From: Acidimicrobiales bacterium
GTDB lineage: Bacteria > Actinomycetota > Acidimicrobiia > Acidimicrobiales > Aldehydirespiratoraceae
Reading direction: 5' to 3'
NCBI GenBank assembly: GCA_029263195.1
Contig: JAJCXX010000061.1
Span: 18,742-82,741 of the forward strand
Length of the DNA: 64,000 bases
The position numbers and the translations under genes were made by a program. Below, in pieces: positions 1-9,234 of this stretch. Position 1 is the first letter of the stretch. Every line of letters starts with the position of its first letter. The notes beneath the pieces were generated by a model, which saw only the letters and a list, made by a program, of their open reading frames with translations, ran no database searches and had not been told where the DNA came from.

Positions 1-1203
1 CCAGATCGCGTCGTAGCTGGATCCGTCGACCATGCCGGAGTAGTCCCAGAAGGCGCAGACTGTTTCGGCCGATGACGGCACGGTCGTGATGATCTCCGAT
101 GGAGTGTCGTCGGGATTGACTCCGAGCGAGAACAGCACGTTTCCGGCAGAGGCTGTGGCCAGAACGTCGATCGGATCGACCGTGGGCGAATCACGCCACT
201 CGTCGGTTGTCTCGCCACGGTTGGCCGCGGCTATGACCGGAGCGGCCAGTTTCAGCGGCCGAAGCCCGTTGAGAAAGCCTCCGATGGGAACGCAACTGTC
301 GGCAGTGTTCACCAGACCATCACCGTTGGTGTCCTCGAGAACTCTGCAGTCGACCGTGAGTTGGCCCTGTATCCCGGCCGTGGTTGGAACCCCGATCAGT
401 TGTCCCTCGGTGTTGGTGGCCGCCCCTCCGCTGTTGCCTCCGGAGATGGTGGCATCGGTCTTTATCCACGCCCGGTTGTCTGACACCGCCGGATCACCGG
501 CGAACCCGGAGACGATCCCCTCCGTGACCGTGACAGTGCTGCCTCCGATGGCCGGGTAACCGACCATGGAAATGTGATCACCAACTTCAACGGTGTCGGA
601 TTCCCCGACCTCCAGAAACGGCAGGCCGGTGAGGTCAACCGGGTTGCCTTCGAGATCGGAGATGATGCGCACGGTCGCCAGGTCGAGCGCCGGGTCGTAG
701 CCGGCCACTTCGGCGAGGTAGAGCAACTCCGGGGGCGTGTCGGTTCGGGTGGTGATCTCGACGCCGAGCTTCGTGTAGCTGCACGACGGATCGCTCATGA
801 CCACGTGGGCATTGGTCAGGATGATCCCGGTTGGGTCGATGATGCTTCCGGATCCGATGAAACAGATCTGGTTGCCGTTGTCGTCGAGCTGGGACAAGAG
901 CACGGTGGCAGTGGCGATCTCGGCGGGATCGGCCCCCACCGGTTGGGGCCCGGTTATCGGTGGCGCTTCGGTCGTCGCTGGTGGTGGGGCAGCGGTGGTC
1001 GTCGGCGGGGCTGAGGTCGAAGAGGTGGAAGAGGTCGAGGAGGTGGATGATGGCGTGGCAACGACTTCCGAATCCCCTGAGTCGGAGTTGTCGCCCAGGG
1101 TGACGACCAGAACAGCGACGATCGCCACGAACGCAACCACGGATACCAACACTGCGACGGGTCCGCTCACGGATATTCCTGAGGGTTGGTCCGGTGAGTT
1201 CAC
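1..1203 (-). CDS. Membrane-anchored trypsin-like serine protease (3' end outside window)
   Basis: Read on the minus strand from a GTG at 1203, with an AGAGG ribosome site about 5 bases upstream. About 400 residues lie inside the window and the C-terminus is cut off. A hydrophobic segment (residues 14-36) is followed by a Ser/Thr/Pro-rich linker (about 45-85), so the protease domain should be outside the membrane. The chymotrypsin-fold triad is visible: His133 in TNAHVV, Asp174 in DLATV and Ser258 in GGNSGG. A DxNxDGxVNxxD calcium-loop-like insert lies near residue 290. The family is HtrA/trypsin-like secreted protease; no PDZ domain is seen in the part present. Substrate unknown. Confidence 0.85.
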   Translation of the reverse strand, partial: MNSPDQPSGISVSGPVAVLVSVVAFVAIVAVLVVTLGDNSDSGDSEVVATPSSTSSTSSTSSTSAPPTTTAAPPPATTEAPPITGPQPVGADPAEIATATVLLSQLDDNGNQICFIGSGSIIDPTGIILTNAHVVMSDPSCSYTKLGVEITTRTDTPPELLYLAEVAGYDPALDLATVRIISDLEGNPVDLTGLPFLEVGESDTVEVGDHISMVGYPAIGGSTVTVTEGIVSGFAGDPAVSDNRAWIKTDATISGGNSGGAATNTEGQLIGVPTTAGIQGQLTVDCRVLEDTNGDGLVNTADSCVPIGGFLNGLRPLKLAAPVIAAANRGETTDEWRDSPTVDPIDVLATASAGNVLFSLGVNPDDTPSEIITTVPSSAETVCAFWDYSGMVDGSSYDAIW

Positions 1204-1356
1204 AGCCACCTCTGTCGTTGTCGGGATTGCTTGTTGTCGGTTTCTTGCCGGCGAGCGCGCCGACCCTCCCCCTGAGACTACGCCCGGCAGAGCGAGGGTG
1301 TGAAGACGGACGGCCGATCAGTCAGTGACCGCCGCGAGAACCAATAGCCTGCGTTG

Positions 1357-3096
1357 GTGATTCTGGTAGACGCAGCCGATATTTCGATGATGCGGCCCGA
1401 CCGTCCGCTCTTCGCCGACGTGTCGATCACGGTGTCGACCGGCGATCGGTTGGGTGTCGTGGGGATCAACGGCACGGGCAAGACGACTCTGCTCGACGTG
1501 CTCGCCGGCACCCGAACAGCGGAGGGAGGCACGATCAGGCGGGGGAGCGGTGTCACCATCGCCACGCTCGATCAGGTCACGGAGCTGGCGGCTGGAACCG
1601 TCCGAGAAGCGGTTGGTGCCGGATGGAGGGGTGAGGCCGTACTCGACCGATTGGGTCTCGGGGATCTGTTCGACCGGCCAACGTCGGAATTGTCGGGGGG
1701 CCAGGAGAAGCGGGTGGCGCTAGCCCGAGCCTTGGTCGCCGACGCCGACTTGTTGATTCTCGACGAGCCAACCAACCATCTGGATGTCGATGCCATCGAA
1801 TGGCTCGAGGAAGAGTTGCGGCGGTTTCGTGGCGGGTTGGTGATCGTCACCCACGATCGGCACGTTCTCGACCGCGTGTCGACACGAATACTCGAACTTG
1901 ATCGTGGTTCGTCCTACGTCCATGAGGGTGGGTACGCGGGCTATCTCGAGGGCCGGGCGCAACGCGAGGAAAGAGCGGCGGCTTCGGAATCGACGCGGCG
2001 AAATCTTGCACGCACCGAGCTGGCGTGGCTCCGGCGTGGCGCCAAGGCTCGTACCCGTAAAAGTCGGTCGCGGATCGAACGAGCCAACGAACTCATCGCG
2101 GGCGGCCCTCAGGCTGCGGCACGCGATGGTGAACTCAGCCTCGGCTCACTCCATGAGGGCACGCCACGGCTTGGCGATCAAGTCGTTGAGCTCCACGGTG
2201 TCTCGGTTGGTTTCGACGGGCTACCTCCCCTGGTCACCGGCCTGGATCTGCTGCTTGATCGACGTGAGCGGTTGGGGATCGTCGGCCCAAATGGCTGCGG
2301 GAAGTCGACTCTTCTCGATGTGATTGCGGGTCGTCGGGATCCCGTGGCGGGTCGAGTGGTCACCGGACCAACCGTCGAAGTCGGCCTTCACGATCAGACC
2401 GGCCGGGAGCTCGATCTCAGCATGCGGGTTCGTCAGGCCGTGGCGGGCGATCGGGCCCAACCCGATTGGTGGGATTCGGCCCTCCTCGAGAGGTTCTGGT
2501 TCGATGCCGACACCCAGCGTTCCCCGATCGGTCTCTTGTCGGGTGGTGAGCGCCGACGTCTCCAGCTCGTGTTGACCCTCGCCGCGAAACCCAACGTGTT
2601 GCTGCTCGACGAACCGACCAACGACCTCGACCTCGACACCCTTCGTGCCCTGGAGGAATTTCTCGACGATTGGCCCGGCGCTGTGTTGGTTGTCAGTCAC
2701 GATCGCACCTTCCTCGACCGAACTGTCGACGATGTGTTGGTGATCCATGACTCTGCCGCCAGACGTTGGCCCGGTGGGTATGCGGCATGGCTCGAGGACC
2801 GCAAGGCTCTACCCGATCCCGCCGCCAAGTCTCAGTTGAAGGAGTCGGGAAAGGTCAAGCCGGCCGGCGGAAGCAGATCGCGGAGCACCGTGCGTCACGA
2901 GTTGTCGAAGTGCGAGAAGCTCGTGGCCCGTCTCGAGAAGCGGATCGACGCTCTCCATGTGACGTTGGCCGAGGCCGGCAACGACCACCGAGAGCTGGCT
3001 TCGGTGGGTCGGGATCTCGCTGAGCGCGAGGCGGAACTGGTGAGCGCGGAAGAGACTTGGCTCGAACTGAGCGACGAAATGGAATCGTGCAGTTGA
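1357..3096 (+). CDS. ABC-F family ATPase (Uup/EttA-like)
   Basis: A 579-residue soluble protein with two ABC ATPase domains in tandem and no membrane segments, as in ABC-F proteins that act on ribosomes. Domain 1 has Walker A GINGTGKTT, signature LSGGQEKR and Walker B LLILDEPTNHLD. Domain 2 has GPNGCGKST, LSGGERRR and LLLDEPTNDLD. An Arg/Lys-rich linker joins them, and a C-terminal coiled coil (last about 75 residues) resembles the Uup tail. The GTG at 1357 is chosen over the TTG at 1354 because TAGCCT (1345-1350) lies exactly six bases upstream, the leaderless pattern repeated in this window. The exact ABC-F subfamily cannot be settled by eye. Confidence 0.9.
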   Translation: MILVDAADISMMRPDRPLFADVSITVSTGDRLGVVGINGTGKTTLLDVLAGTRTAEGGTIRRGSGVTIATLDQVTELAAGTVREAVGAGWRGEAVLDRLGLGDLFDRPTSELSGGQEKRVALARALVADADLLILDEPTNHLDVDAIEWLEEELRRFRGGLVIVTHDRHVLDRVSTRILELDRGSSYVHEGGYAGYLEGRAQREERAAASESTRRNLARTELAWLRRGAKARTRKSRSRIERANELIAGGPQAAARDGELSLGSLHEGTPRLGDQVVELHGVSVGFDGLPPLVTGLDLLLDRRERLGIVGPNGCGKSTLLDVIAGRRDPVAGRVVTGPTVEVGLHDQTGRELDLSMRVRQAVAGDRAQPDWWDSALLERFWFDADTQRSPIGLLSGGERRRLQLVLTLAAKPNVLLLDEPTNDLDLDTLRALEEFLDDWPGAVLVVSHDRTFLDRTVDDVLVIHDSAARRWPGGYAAWLEDRKALPDPAAKSQLKESGKVKPAGGSRSRSTVRHELSKCEKLVARLEKRIDALHVTLAEAGNDHRELASVGRDLAEREAELVSAEETWLELSDEMESCS

Positions 3097-3142
3097 TGTC
3101 GGTGCCCGACGATGCCATATGGGATCTCGCTACCCTTTCCCG

Positions 3143-3787
3143 ATGAGCAACGCCGTCGATTCCGCAGCCGAGACCGAGGCCACCGCTGAGGTTCTGATCG
3201 TTACCGACGCGGCCCGCACCGTTGTCGACGAGATCAAGGCCAAAGAAGACGACCACGAATCGCTCGGTCTTCGTGTCGAAGTCACCGGCGCCAACGGGGT
3301 CGACTACACCTACGATCTGAGTCTCGAGCCGGTTTCCGAAGCCGCCGACGACGATCATGTCTACGACCGCGAAGGGTTGGTCGTGATTGTTCCGGCCAAC
3401 AGCGCCGAGCAGTTGAGTGGCGCCACCCTTGATATCCCGAGCACGCCGGCCCAAGGCGGCCTGGTGATCCGAAATCCCAATCGTCCCAGTCCTCTCGGCG
3501 ACATGGGGCAGCTCGAATTGGTGGGTGACCTGGCCGAAAAGGTCCAGCAATTGCTGACGGAACGGATCAACCCGGCTCTGGCTTCCCACGGCGGTGTTGC
3601 CTCTTTCGTCGGCGTGGAGGACGACAAGGTCTTCATAACCATGGGTGGCGGTTGCCAGGGGTGCTCGATGAGCGCGGCGACTCTTCAGGACGGCATTCGC
3701 AAGGCCATTCTCGAAGCGATCCCCGAAGTCACCGACGTGATCGACGCCACCGATCACCAACAAGGCGAAAACCCCTACTACTCCTGA
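3143..3787 (+). CDS. NfuA-type Fe-S carrier: HesB/IscA-like N-domain plus NifU domain
   Basis: A 214-residue protein. The N-terminal about 100 residues resemble an A-type (HesB/IscA) scaffold. The C-terminal domain is NifU-like, with the cluster-binding CxxC in GGGCQGCSMS followed by the usual TLQDGI helix. NfuA-type proteins accept a 4Fe-4S cluster and pass it to apo-enzymes; likely local clients include MoaA and LeuC, although linkage is only by proximity. The ATG at 3143 is preferred to an upstream ATG at 3119 because TACCCT (3131-3136) sits six bases before it, matching the leaderless pattern. It converges with dxs. Confidence 0.85.
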   Translation: MSNAVDSAAETEATAEVLIVTDAARTVVDEIKAKEDDHESLGLRVEVTGANGVDYTYDLSLEPVSEAADDDHVYDREGLVVIVPANSAEQLSGATLDIPSTPAQGGLVIRNPNRPSPLGDMGQLELVGDLAEKVQQLLTERINPALASHGGVASFVGVEDDKVFITMGGGCQGCSMSAATLQDGIRKAILEAIPEVTDVIDATDHQQGENPYYS

Positions 3788-3808
3788 CCCCCACCCATCC
3801 CCACCCAT

Positions 3809-3878
3809 CCCCACCCCGAAATCTGTGGCCGTAGGCCACAAATCCTGTAGCCACCGCCCACTGATTTCGGTGAGGGGG
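3809..3878. terminator. Probable bidirectional terminator between nfu and dxs
   Basis: The only gap between these two convergent genes holds a perfect 6-bp hairpin (GTGGCC-GTA-GGCCAC, 3825-3839). It is nested in a larger imperfect inverted repeat with CCCCACCCCGAAATC (3809-3823) against GATTTCGGTGAGGGGG (3863-3878). There is no clear T-tract, so efficiency is uncertain. A short C-rich direct repeat (CCCCACCCAT, twice) precedes it. Confidence 0.5.
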
Positions 3879-3932
3879 CGCGGGAATAGGGGCTGAGGAG
3901 TCCGGGGGCTAGGGGGTTGGCTACGTGGCTGG

Positions 3933-5762
3933 CTACGTGGTGAGCATGCCTAGGGCGGTGGCGGCTACTCCGGCGGCGTCGAGTCCCAACTCCGACAGGA
4001 TCGTGTCGGCTTTGCCGTGAGGGATGTAGGCGGTCGGCACACCCAGAACCCGTAGACGGCAATTGGCGTCGTGTTCGCTGAGCGCGTCGCGAACCGCAGC
4101 CCCGGCACCCCCGATTCGCAACCCGTCCTCGACCGAGATCACCAGTTGGTGTGCGGCAGCGTTCTCGAGCATCTCCGGGGCTAGTGGCGTGACCACACGC
4201 GGATCCCAGACGGTGGCGTTGATTCCCTCGTCGGCGAGAATCTCAGCAGCGCCTTCGCACGCGGCGAGCATCTTTCCGAACCCGAGGAGACATACCTCGG
4301 GTCCACCGGACTTCACCAAGCGTGCCGCCAGTCCTGAACCGACCTCCGTCTCGGTAACCCATGGGGCGGCGGTCTTCGGCCAACGAATGGCAACCGGCCC
4401 ATCGGTTATGTCCATGGCATCGAACATCATCTGCTGGAGTTCCTGGTAGCTCGACGGCGCGAAAACGGTCATGCCCGGGACCTTCGTGAGAAGCACGAGG
4501 TCGAGGATTCCGTGATGAGAAGGTCCGTCGTCGCCGGTTATGCCGGCTCGATCGAGGCAGAAAATCACCGGTTGGCCGTGCAGACCGACGTCGAGATTGA
4601 CTTGATCGAAAGCGCGAGTGAGGAAGGTGGCGTAGACCGCGAAAAGAGGCCTCATTCCGCCCATGGCCATTCCGGCGGCTGAGGTGACGGCATGTTGCTC
4701 GGCGATCCCGACGTCGATGCATCGGCCGGGGAATCGTTCGCTGAACGGAAGCAGGCCGGTCGAGTCGGGCATAGCGGCAGTGATCGCCACCAACTCCGGG
4801 TGCTGATCACCGAGCTTCAGCATGGCGTCGGAGAACGCTGAGGTGTAGGAACCGTCCTTGATCGACCCGATGTCGTGCATGTTCTTGATCTGGTCGTTCT
4901 CGGCCGGCGCGTAACCCCGGCCCTTCTGGGTCAGCACATGCACCACGACCGGGCCGTCGAACTCAGTGGCGTTGGCCAGAGCGTCTTCGATGCCGGCAAT
5001 GTCGTGTCCGTCGAATGGCCCGGTGTAACGGATTCCGAGATTCTCGAAGAACGCGGGCGGCTCCCACATCTCGCGGATCGCGGCCTTCGACATCTTCATG
5101 CCGCGACCGAGTTGTTCGCCGACCCAAGGGATGCTCTCGGCCATCTGCTCGAGGCGGGCCTGGCGTCGCATGTAGGTCGGGTTGTTGCGGATCTTGATCA
5201 GGCTCTCCGACAAGCGGGAGACGGTCGGGGCGTACGACCGGCCGTTGTCGTTGAGGATGATGACAACATCGCGGCCGCTGTGGCCGAGGTTGTTGAGCCC
5301 CTCGAACGCCATTCCACCGGTCATGGCGCCGTCACCGATCACGGCCACCACGCGTCGGCGTTCGTCGTTTTGATGAAACGACGTGGCCAATCCGAAGGCG
5401 TAGGACAGGACGGTCGATGCGTGGCTGTTCTCGATCCAGTCGTGTTTGGACTCGGATCTCGACGGATAGCCCGACAGGCCGCCCGGCTCTCTCAAGTTCT
5501 TGAAGTCGGCGGCCCGGCCGGTGAGCATCTTGTGGACGTAGGTCTGATGGCCGGTGTCCCACAAAATGGCGTCGTGGGGCGATCTGAAGACTCGATGAAG
5601 AGCAACGGTCAATTCGACGTCGCCGAGGTTGGACCCCAAATGGCCGCCGTGTTTAGTCACCGCTGCCACGATGTGCTCGCGAATCTGTACGCAGAGATCG
5701 TCGAGTTCGTCATAGTCGCGGCCCTGAAGGTCCTGGGGGCCCGTGATGGCATCGAGAAACAT
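3933..5762 (-). CDS. dxs: 1-deoxy-D-xylulose-5-phosphate synthase
   Basis: A 609-residue enzyme that joins pyruvate and glyceraldehyde 3-phosphate using thiamine diphosphate, the first step of the MEP isoprenoid pathway. Family landmarks are GNLGDVELTVALH near the N-terminus, the thiamine-binding GDGAMTGGMAFE with NDN downstream, and the transketolase-type DRAGITGDDGPSHHG. The open frame runs further upstream, but that part overlaps the PAP2 gene. The ATG at 5762 gives the canonical MFLDAI start with GAGG about ten bases upstream. It lies 23 bases after the PAP2-type gene on the same strand, probably co-transcribed. It fits functionally with uppP in the same window (polyprenyl carriers). Confidence 0.95.
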   Translation of the reverse strand: MFLDAITGPQDLQGRDYDELDDLCVQIREHIVAAVTKHGGHLGSNLGDVELTVALHRVFRSPHDAILWDTGHQTYVHKMLTGRAADFKNLREPGGLSGYPSRSESKHDWIENSHASTVLSYAFGLATSFHQNDERRRVVAVIGDGAMTGGMAFEGLNNLGHSGRDVVIILNDNGRSYAPTVSRLSESLIKIRNNPTYMRRQARLEQMAESIPWVGEQLGRGMKMSKAAIREMWEPPAFFENLGIRYTGPFDGHDIAGIEDALANATEFDGPVVVHVLTQKGRGYAPAENDQIKNMHDIGSIKDGSYTSAFSDAMLKLGDQHPELVAITAAMPDSTGLLPFSERFPGRCIDVGIAEQHAVTSAAGMAMGGMRPLFAVYATFLTRAFDQVNLDVGLHGQPVIFCLDRAGITGDDGPSHHGILDLVLLTKVPGMTVFAPSSYQELQQMMFDAMDITDGPVAIRWPKTAAPWVTETEVGSGLAARLVKSGGPEVCLLGFGKMLAACEGAAEILADEGINATVWDPRVVTPLAPEMLENAAAHQLVISVEDGLRIGGAGAAVRDALSEHDANCRLRVLGVPTAYIPHGKADTILSELGLDAAGVAATALGMLTT

Positions 5763-5785
5763 GAAGGAGCGACCTCGATCGGCTG

Positions 5786-6607
5786 TCAGCTTTGGCTCGG
5801 GCTCTGAGGCGGGCCAGATGTGGCTTCGAGCGTAGCGCCTGCCCCCGGGAGGATGCGCTCGACCGGTCTGGCGAGTGCTATGCCCAGGGCGAGCGCTGCG
5901 ATGCCGCCGACGGCGTCGATCCAGTAGTGGTTTGCTGTGACGATGATGGAGAACAGCGTCATGAAGGGGTACGAAAGGGCGAGAAGACGAGCCCAGCGGC
6001 TTCTGAGCACCGGATATAGAGCGACCACACACCAGGCCGCCCATGCAATGTGGAGGCTTGGCATGGCCGCGTACTGGTTGGAAATGCTCTCGAGAGTGCC
6101 CGAGTCGAACGACCACAGCCCGCCTGGACTGATGAGCGTGTCGACGAAGCCGTAGCCGGTCTGGCTTCCACCGAACTCGGACACGCTGTTCTCGAGCAGC
6201 CGTGGCGGCATCAGCGGGAACGTCGCGAACCCGATGAGGGCGACGGAGGTGGTGGCGGCCAGCGCCGAGCGCATCCGCAGGTATCGCGCCGGGAAGTAGA
6301 GGAACAGGTAGATCATGGCGCCGAGCGTCACCCCGAAGTGAAACGACCCGTAGAAAATGTTCCAGAATCGGATGAACCAATCGAAGTCGAGAAATTGCTC
6401 CTGGATCCACTGCTCACGAAACAGCCCTATGGCCCGCTCCCCGTCGATCACCCACTCGGCGTTGCGAAGAGCGCGATCGTTGATCGTGCCTCCGATCGCC
6501 GAACCGAACTGGTTCCGGACCGTGGAGTAGACGAGGTAGAAGACCAACGTTATGGAGATCTCAACCCACCAGCGCAGGCGGATGCCCGTGGCGGTGCTGT
6601 CTTCCAT
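5786..6607 (-). CDS. PAP2-superfamily membrane protein (inositolphosphotransferase/phosphatase-like)
   Basis: 273 residues with about six hydrophobic segments. Two PAP2 catalytic signatures are recognisable: MPSLHIAW and, further on, NHYWIDAVGG, supplying the His and Asp of the phosphatase core. The first classical motif (KxxxxxxRP) is not evident, as is usual for the PAP2_3 branch that includes AUR1/Ipt-type phosphotransferases. Start is the ATG at 6607 with GGAGG five bases upstream. A TACGAT box at 6646-6641 on the minus strand is a likely -10. It heads a probable two-gene unit with dxs. The substrate, a lipid phosphate or phosphoinositide, is not determinable. Confidence 0.75.
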   Translation of the reverse strand: MEDSTATGIRLRWWVEISITLVFYLVYSTVRNQFGSAIGGTINDRALRNAEWVIDGERAIGLFREQWIQEQFLDFDWFIRFWNIFYGSFHFGVTLGAMIYLFLYFPARYLRMRSALAATTSVALIGFATFPLMPPRLLENSVSEFGGSQTGYGFVDTLISPGGLWSFDSGTLESISNQYAAMPSLHIAWAAWCVVALYPVLRSRWARLLALSYPFMTLFSIIVTANHYWIDAVGGIAALALGIALARPVERILPGAGATLEATSGPPQSPSQS

Positions 6608-6764
6608 GGTTCCTCCGGCCGGCGCGTGCGCTGAGGCGAGATCGTACCGGCCTCGGGGCAGGCTGTGGGCAACGCGGCGCTAGCGTTGTTGACGAGCCTT
6701 GCGGGCCGGGGAATGTTCATGACACAACGGCCGCCTCCCAATGGAACAATCCGGAGGTGGCACG

Positions 6765-7433
6765 ATGTCGCCCGCGCATTCTCGTACTCGTATTCGTCTG
6801 GCACTGGTGGGCTGGGTATTCCTGCCTCTCCTTCAGGGATGCGGGTCTTCGCCGCCGGTCCCCGAACCCCCTGAATCGACCTCCTCGGATCTGATCACGG
6901 AATCGTCGCCCACCACCGACGCGGCCAATGAATTTGCGGCGGCGATCACCGATGTGTTCGAGCATCGGTCAGGTGCTCTGACTCGTCGCACCCGGGCGGT
7001 CGTGGGCGGCTTCGGGGTCGATCAGGTCACGCGTCTCGACTGGCTCGGCGACGCCGGTCGGGTGACCCGCGAGATCACGGCCGACCCTGTGATGCTGGAG
7101 ACGCCGGCAGTCAGGGAGCAGCTCGAACTGATGTCCAGCGAAGCGTCGGCGGGTGATTCCGAGCTTCGCGGTGCGGATCTGCAGGAGGTCAAGGCGGCGG
7201 TCCGAAGCTCGATCTTGGCGTTGCTCGACGGCGTGGAACTCCAACCGGATGGCTTTGGATGGTGGTCAGGTCGGATCGATACCGAGTTCGAGATCGAGAC
7301 GCTCGAGGTCCATTTGGTCGACGGGATGCTGCAGCGGGTCTCCAGGTCGGTCGAGACTTCGGGAGCCATCGGCAGCGACACCTGGGAGTTCGGCGGCGGG
7401 CCGGGCTCGACCGATTCCGACTTCAGCCGTTGA
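6765..7433 (+). CDS. Putative lipoprotein, unknown function
   Basis: 222 residues. The N-terminus has Arg residues, a hydrophobic stretch and a lipobox (LLQGC, Cys26), so it should be a lipid-anchored secreted protein. The mature part is acidic, and its final strands (TEFEIETLEVHLVDG) alternate in a way reminiscent of LppX/LprAFG/LolA-like lipoproteins, which is only a suggestion. The ATG at 6765 is preferred to the one at 6741 because GGAGG lies at the correct distance. It ends inside the 3' end of the convergent thioesterase gene (11-base overlap). Confidence 0.6.
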   Translation: MSPAHSRTRIRLALVGWVFLPLLQGCGSSPPVPEPPESTSSDLITESSPTTDAANEFAAAITDVFEHRSGALTRRTRAVVGGFGVDQVTRLDWLGDAGRVTREITADPVMLETPAVREQLELMSSEASAGDSELRGADLQEVKAAVRSSILALLDGVELQPDGFGWWSGRIDTEFEIETLEVHLVDGMLQRVSRSVETSGAIGSDTWEFGGGPGSTDSDFSR

Positions 7434-7815
7434 GTCGGTCGCTGAACCGCTGGTGGTCGACCACCACTCGCACGATCCGGCCCGTGGCGATGGTGGTGCC
7501 ACCTTCGGTCGCCTCCACCGAGAAGATGAGGCGGCGCTTGTCGATCTCGTCGAGCGAGGCGTGCGCCCTCACAGTCGATCCCGCCAGGGTGGGCAGCAGA
7601 TGGTCGAGTTCGACTCTCGTGCCCACGCTCACTTCGCCCTGTTGAAGGTGCCCGTCGGTGGCCAACACGGTGGCTTCTTCGCATAGTGCGACGACCCTCG
7701 GAGTGCCCAGAACCTCGACCTTCCCCGACCCGATCGCGGTGGCAAGATCGGCGCCCGATACCACCAGATCGACGTGTGCGGAGAGTCCGGGTTGAAGTGC
7801 CATCGGCGGTACCAT
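7423..7815 (-). CDS. Hotdog-fold thioesterase (fluoroacetyl-CoA-thioesterase-like)
   Basis: 130 residues. The order of elements fits the small FlK-like hotdog thioesterases: VLGTPRVVALCEEAT helix, GTRVELDHLLPTLAGSTV strand-helix, then FSVEATEGGTTIATG. These hydrolyse small acyl-CoA thioesters. The start at 7815 (MVPPMALQ) is supported by GAGG seven bases upstream; an ATG four codons later is the alternative. It starts 27 bases from the divergent tldD gene, and its start codon overlaps the TACCAT that could be the tldD -10 element. Confidence 0.7.
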   Translation of the reverse strand: MVPPMALQPGLSAHVDLVVSGADLATAIGSGKVEVLGTPRVVALCEEATVLATDGHLQQGEVSVGTRVELDHLLPTLAGSTVRAHASLDEIDKRRLIFSVEATEGGTTIATGRIVRVVVDHQRFSDRLNG

Positions 7816-7842
7816 AGCGATTCCTCGACCAGGAGGTAAGGA

Positions 7843-9234
7843 GTGCTCGACCACGAGCTCGTCAATCAGACACTTTCGGTTGCGATGAGCACCGGCGGTG
7901 AATTCGCCGAGGTGTTCGTCGAGGACAAACGGTCTTCGTCGGCCTTGCTCGACGACGGGCGTGTGGAGGAACTCACCAGCGGCCGCGACCGCGGTGCGGG
8001 AATCCGGGTTGTGGTCGGTGGGTCGACAGGGTTCGCCCACACCGCTGATCTGAGCGAGAGCGGGCTCACTAGTGCGGCCCGGGCCGCAGCGGCCGCGGCC
8101 CGCGGAGCCGGCCAACCAGGCGCCACCATCGAGGTGTCTGCTGCGCAGGAGAGCCGTGGCAACGGCGTGCTCATTGCTCCGGAGGATGTCGCCAAGGCCA
8201 CCAAGGTCGAGTTGCTCACCGTCGCCGACGCGGCTGCTCGAGCGGAGGGCGGCGCGATCTCTCAGGTGTCGGTCCGCTACGGCGACAGCCGACGTCGAAT
8301 TCTGGTTGCCAACTCCGACGGCTTATTGGCCGAGGATGACCAGGTTCGAACCTTGTTCTCCGTCTCATGCGTCGCCACCGGCGACACGGGAATGCAGACC
8401 GGCCGCGAGTCGGTCGGCCGCACCATCGGATTCGAGCTCTTCGACCAGACCGATGTCGGTGAGATGGCGCAGCAGGCCGCGCGCCGTGCGATCACCAAGC
8501 TCAGCGCCCGACCGGCGCCGTCTGGAGCGATGACCGTCGTGGTTGGGCCGGGAGGCGGCGGTGTCCTGTTCCACGAAGCATGCGGGCATGGCCTTGAGGC
8601 CGACCTGGTTGCCAAGTCGGCCTCGGTGTTCGCCAACCGCATCGGAGATCAGGTCGCCAGTCCTCTCGTCACGCTCATCGACGACGGCACGATGGCCGGC
8701 GAATGGGGACACTTCGGCATCGACGACGAAGGCCAGCCGGCCGGCCAGAACGTGCTGATCGAAGATGGTGTTCTCACCGACTACATGTGGGACCGGCTAC
8801 GAGCCCGAAACGAGAGTCGGACCAGCTCAGGCAATGGTCGCCGTCAGAGCTACCAGCATCTGCCGATGGTGAGGATGACCAACACCTACATCGGAGAGGG
8901 AACCGACGACCCGGCCGAAATCGTGGCCTCGACCGAGTCCGGTGTCTACGTGGCGCAACTTGGTGGCGGTCAGGTCAACACGGCCACCGGCGACTTCGTG
9001 TTCGGGATGACCGAGGCCTACCTGATTGAGAACGGTGAGATCACCGCTCCGATCCGCGAGGGAAACCTCATAGGCAACGGACCAGAGGTGCTCATGGGAA
9101 TCGATGCCCTCGGCGACGATTTCGCGATGGGACATCCGGGCATGTGTGGCAAGGATGGCCAAGGCGTGCCGGTAGGCGACGGCACCCCCACCCTGAGAGT
9201 GAAGAGCCTCACGGTCGGAGGGACGGCAGCCTGA
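7843..9234 (+). CDS. tldD: TldD-family metalloprotease subunit
   Basis: 463 residues, the usual TldD length. The zinc-site motif HEACGHGLEAD begins at His244 (HExxxH type). TldD pairs with TldE/PmbA to form a protease that trims unfolded peptides such as the microcin B17 leader and CcdA. The GTG at 7843 has a perfect AGGAGG at 7831-7836. Its stop overlaps the following pmbA start by one base (TGATG), so the two are translationally coupled. A peptide-trimming protease is worth remembering for the peptide locus at 24-28 kb, but there is no direct link. Confidence 0.9.
   Translation: MLDHELVNQTLSVAMSTGGEFAEVFVEDKRSSSALLDDGRVEELTSGRDRGAGIRVVVGGSTGFAHTADLSESGLTSAARAAAAAARGAGQPGATIEVSAAQESRGNGVLIAPEDVAKATKVELLTVADAAARAEGGAISQVSVRYGDSRRRILVANSDGLLAEDDQVRTLFSVSCVATGDTGMQTGRESVGRTIGFELFDQTDVGEMAQQAARRAITKLSARPAPSGAMTVVVGPGGGGVLFHEACGHGLEADLVAKSASVFANRIGDQVASPLVTLIDDGTMAGEWGHFGIDDEGQPAGQNVLIEDGVLTDYMWDRLRARNESRTSSGNGRRQSYQHLPMVRMTNTYIGEGTDDPAEIVASTESGVYVAQLGGGQVNTATGDFVFGMTEAYLIENGEITAPIREGNLIGNGPEVLMGIDALGDDFAMGHPGMCGKDGQGVPVGDGTPTLRVKSLTVGGTAA

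Noticed and set aside
574..1303. Plus-strand frames in the first 1.3 kb
   Set aside because: The minus-strand reading has a full Ser-protease triad and an export anchor; the plus frames are its shadow.
3789..3812. C-rich direct repeat as a possible CRISPR or satellite
   Set aside because: Only two short imperfect copies without spacers; more likely part of the terminator region.
2855..3841. A 328-codon minus-strand frame
   Set aside because: Antisense to the NifU/HesB-type gene and the end of the ABC-F gene; no recognisable domain.
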